DNA from: Archangiaceae bacterium | GTDB lineage: Bacteria > Myxococcota > Myxococcia > Myxococcales > Myxococcaceae | DNA: 44,517 nucleotides | Direction: 5' to 3' | NCBI GenBank assembly: GCA_016879935.1 | Contig: JAACJQ010000122.1 | Span: forward strand, 1 to 44,517 | In this document: positions 42,301-44,517 of the stretch, piece after piece | How the letters are laid out: each line of letters starts with the position of its first letter | Numbering within the stretch: the stretch's first letter is position 1 | The notes under the pieces: generated by a model | The model's database searches: none | What the model saw: only the letters and a program-made list of their open reading frames with translations | Told to the model about the DNA's origin: nothing | Made by a program: the position numbers and the translations under genes

Positions 42301-42699
42301 ATGGCGCAGCCGCTGAAGCACTCCGTGAAGCTCGAGCAGCAGGACTCGGGCCTGGCGTTTCTCAACATTCGCCTCGAAGGCGATCTCACCGCTGCGGCGG
42401 CGAACCCCATCACCAACGACGTGCAGGGCCAGGTGGAGCGCCTCTCGGGCCGGCCCTTTGGCCTGCTGTTCGACCTGCGCAACGTCACCTCGTGTGACGA
42501 CGGCGGTGCGGGCGCCATGCAGAAGATCGAGATGAGCGCCGCTGACAAGGGCCTCGAAGTCGTCGCCCACCTGGTGAAGCAGAAAGAGCTCGTCACCGAG
42601 GCGAACAAGGCCACCAAAGAAGCGGGCGCCGAGAAGCTCTACGGCACCTTCGACGACGAGTCCGCCGCCCGCCGTTTCGCCAGCGGCCTGGCCTCCTGA
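42301..42699 (+). CDS. STAS-like small cytoplasmic protein
   Basis: The 132-residue product has alternating beta/alpha segments: L-A-F-L-N-I-R-L-E-G-D-L-T, G-L-L-F-D-L-R-N-V-T-S-C-D-D-G-G-A-G-A-M, V-V-A-H-L-V-K-Q-K-E-L-V-T, and a final helix (D-D-E-S-A-A-R-R-F-A). This is the layout of STAS/SpoIIAA-like proteins; the S-C-D-D-G-G stretch sits where the phosphorylatable Ser/Thr loop lies in that fold. The ATG at 42301 has AAGGGAG upstream. The phospholipase-D-like gene begins 38 bases later on the same strand, so the two may share a transcript. The partner is unknown. Confidence 0.7.
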   Translation: MAQPLKHSVKLEQQDSGLAFLNIRLEGDLTAAAANPITNDVQGQVERLSGRPFGLLFDLRNVTSCDDGGAGAMQKIEMSAADKGLEVVAHLVKQKELVTEANKATKEAGAEKLYGTFDDESAARRFASGLAS

Positions 42700-42737
42700 T
42701 TTCTCCATCGCCTCTCTCTCGAGAAAAAACCAAGACC

Positions 42738-44342
42738 ATGAAAGTCAACCGCAACCAGACGAACACCGTCGCCAACACGCCTGCTCCCGCGCCTGCGAAG
42801 ACGCCCGAGAAGGCCGCCTCGACCCAGGCTCCGGCCGCGCAGGGCTGGAACGCGACCGGCAGCGCGAAGCCGAAGGGTGAAGTCACCACGCCGACCGCTC
42901 AGCACGGCAACCCCGTGAACGACGCCGTCGCCACGCTGACGAAGGCGATGAAGGGCATGGGGACCGATGAAGCCGCGGTACTCAAGACGCTCGAGAACCA
43001 GCCGCCTGCCTTCGTCGCGTCACTCGCCAAAGCGTTCGAGGCCCAGACGGGCCAGAGCCTGCGCAAGGCCCTCAACTCCGAGCTGTCGGGCGGCGATCTT
43101 CGTCGTGCCCTCGCGTCGCTCGACGCCTCCCTGGTGAAGCCGGGCGGCGGCCCCACCAGCGGCATCGCCGACAAGATCAACGTGCTCCGCAATCAGGGCA
43201 CCGTCTCGGAGTCGGAGCTCGTCAACACCTACAAGGCGACGACCAACAACAAGATCGAGCTCATGATTCAGGGCGAGAACGCCTTCCCCAAGGTGTTCGA
43301 GGCGATCGACGGCGCCAAAGATCACATTCACATGAGCTACTACATCTTCAACGACGACAAGCTGGGCAACCAGATGGTCGACAAGCTCATCGCGGCCAAG
43401 CAGCGCGGCGTCGACGTGAAGGTGATGATGGACGGCGTGGGCTCACAGCTCATGAACCCCATGTCGGGCTCGAACAAGCTGCTCAAGAAGCTCCAGGACG
43501 CCGGCATCGAGACCCGCTCGAACCACGTCGTCGACGTCACGCGTGACAGCCAGATCATGAACCACCCCGACCACCGCAAGATCGTCGTGGTCGACGGGAA
43601 GACGGGCTTCACCGGCGGCATGAACGTCGGCGAGCACTACCTGAACCAGTACCACGACGTGATGGTGAAGGCCGAAGGCGACGTCGTGAAGCAGATGCAG
43701 AGCGAGTGGATGAGCGCGTGGATGCACCTCGGCGGCAAGATCGAGGGAGACGACGCTTCGGTGAAGGCCCGCTACTTCCCCGAGTACAAGCCGGGCGAGG
43801 CGCCGGGCAACCAGAAGATCACCACGGTTCAGCACATTCCCGGAGAGAACCGCGCGATCCTCCAGACGTACCTCGATCGCATCAACACCGCGACGAAGAG
43901 CATTCACATCGAGAACCCGTACTGCACCAACCCCGACATTCAGAACGCGCTCATCGCGGCCGCCAAGCGTGGCGTCGACGTGCACGTGGTGCTGCCGGGT
44001 GAGTCTGACCACGGCTTCAGCCACATGGCCGCGCGTCAGAAGTACCCCGAGATGCTGAACGCTGGCGTGAAGATCTACGAGTACCCGGGCTTCAACCACG
44101 ACAAGGTGATGGTGACCGACGGCAAGTTCACCACCACGGGCTCGTCGAACCTCGACGACGTCGCGCTGTACCATGTGTACGAAATGAACGTGAACGTCGA
44201 GGACGAGAAGTTCGCCAAGGACACGATCGATCGTCTCTTCACGCCCGACATCGCGAAGTCGAAGCCGATGAAGGTCGAAGACATCTCGAAGATGCAGATC
44301 ATCACCGGCAAGTTCTGGAACCTGTTCTCGCACGTCATCTGA
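42738..44342 (+). CDS. Phospholipase D-like protein with N-terminal annexin-type repeat
   Basis: The 534-residue product begins with a Pro/Ala/Lys-rich tail (1-60). Residues 61-128 match an annexin repeat: L-T-K-A-M-K-G-M-G-T-D-E with the type II calcium loop M-K-G-x-G-T, A-F...G-Q-S-L-R-K-A-L, then S-E-L-S-G-G-D-L, with Glu115 about 39 residues after the loop as in calcium-binding annexins. The C-terminal two thirds is a phospholipase D/cardiolipin-synthase-like fold with two HKD motifs: H279-R-K281...D286 and H454-D-K456...D461, each followed by G-G/S-S. The expected reaction is phosphodiester hydrolysis or transfer on phospholipids (nucleic acid is possible). No signal peptide or membrane helix is visible. 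Confidence 0.9.
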   Translation: MKVNRNQTNTVANTPAPAPAKTPEKAASTQAPAAQGWNATGSAKPKGEVTTPTAQHGNPVNDAVATLTKAMKGMGTDEAAVLKTLENQPPAFVASLAKAFEAQTGQSLRKALNSELSGGDLRRALASLDASLVKPGGGPTSGIADKINVLRNQGTVSESELVNTYKATTNNKIELMIQGENAFPKVFEAIDGAKDHIHMSYYIFNDDKLGNQMVDKLIAAKQRGVDVKVMMDGVGSQLMNPMSGSNKLLKKLQDAGIETRSNHVVDVTRDSQIMNHPDHRKIVVVDGKTGFTGGMNVGEHYLNQYHDVMVKAEGDVVKQMQSEWMSAWMHLGGKIEGDDASVKARYFPEYKPGEAPGNQKITTVQHIPGENRAILQTYLDRINTATKSIHIENPYCTNPDIQNALIAAAKRGVDVHVVLPGESDHGFSHMAARQKYPEMLNAGVKIYEYPGFNHDKVMVTDGKFTTTGSSNLDDVALYHVYEMNVNVEDEKFAKDTIDRLFTPDIAKSKPMKVEDISKMQIITGKFWNLFSHVI

Positions 44343-44371
44343 GCAGACTGAGTGGAGTCGTGACGTGACGC

Positions 44372-44401
44372 GGCGGTGCTGACGGGTTCGTCGGCGCCGC
44401 C
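44372..44401 (+). terminator. Strong hairpin downstream of the phospholipase-like gene
   Basis: A 13-bp stem (44372-44384 paired with 44389-44401, two G-T pairs, otherwise perfect) closes a 4-base loop 29 bases after the stop codon. The following bases (GTCGTCGTTCTGG) are only mildly T-rich, so it is either a weak intrinsic terminator or an mRNA 3'-end stabiliser. The remaining sequence to the window end holds shorter GGCCG inverted repeats and no gene I can support. Confidence 0.6.
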
Positions 44402-44517
44402 GTCGTCGTTCTGGCTCGGCCGAATACGTGACTGCGAACCCGTACGGCCGATGTCGGCCGCGACGAACGAGCGCATGAACCAGCCCAGCGAGTGAGGCGG
44501 CCGCAAGGCCGAAGACG

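Noticed and set aside
43020..44333. Antisense open frames across the phospholipase-like gene
   Set aside because: They are His/Val/Leu-rich shadows; the plus-strand frame has two HKD motifs and an annexin repeat.

Overview
The window is GC-rich DNA with strong G/C preference at third codon positions. Its gene content suggests a member of the Myxococcota (myxobacteria or relatives): a Hanks-type kinase with a long extracytoplasmic half, many Cys/Gly/Asp-rich lipoproteins, a PEGA/TPR protein, an AgmX/PglI-like lipoprotein and a full chemosensory operon with cytoplasmic receptors. No taxonomic marker other than SecA is present, so this assignment is an inference. I saw no rRNA, tRNA, CRISPR array, transposase or prophage.

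Left part (1-16.8 kb): the 5' part of a large surface lipoprotein built of ASH-like beta domains diverges from secA. A long leftward unit then runs from about 13.6 kb to 6.0 kb: Ser/Thr kinase, pabA, pabB, a DUF695-like gene, pabC, a homocysteine S-methyltransferase and a PEGA/TPR protein. Junctions are mostly 4-base overlaps or very short gaps, so p-aminobenzoate/folate synthesis, a methyltransferase and a signalling kinase appear co-transcribed. RNase Z diverges from the kinase, and an S9 peptidase faces RNase Z.

Middle (16.9-27.2 kb): a dual-specificity-type phosphatase with an overlapping lipoprotein; a TIMP/NTR-like protein with carboxypeptidase-regulatory-like repeats; a large zinc-ribbon SDR protein lacking the catalytic Tyr; a Tat-exported LigB/DODA-type protein. 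Then comes an ECF sigma factor overlapping a CpaB-like gene with an added cytoplasmic N-terminal tail, followed by a vWA protein. An Mrr-like nuclease and an unknown helical protein, with less biased codon use and a 22-bp tandem repeat nearby, look like a small acquired patch.

Chemosensory block (27.2-35.9 kb): STAS, cheY, cheA, cheW, a PAS-repeat receptor, cheR and cheB are read leftward with overlaps. A divergent gene encodes a soluble protein with a degenerate receptor hairpin tip. The main receptor has three near-identical tandem PAS domains and ends in a CheR-docking-like W-x-x-F tail.

Right part (35.9-44.5 kb): mostly exported proteins (Cys-rich protein, Kelch-type lipoprotein, beta-rich lipoprotein, beta-barrel candidate, CHRD lipoprotein with an 18-unit Gly/Ser/Ala repeat, cytochrome c), a second CpaB paralogue, a STAS-like protein, and a phospholipase-D-like protein with an N-terminal annexin-type repeat.

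The two observations I rate highest are: (1) the sigma/CpaB locus and the distant second CpaB gene share an upstream GTTAACG-N17-TCCTYTC element with identical spacing, suggesting a sigma factor regulon whose membrane partner is a CpaB/SAF protein; and (2) the annexin-repeat/HKD phospholipase fusion.
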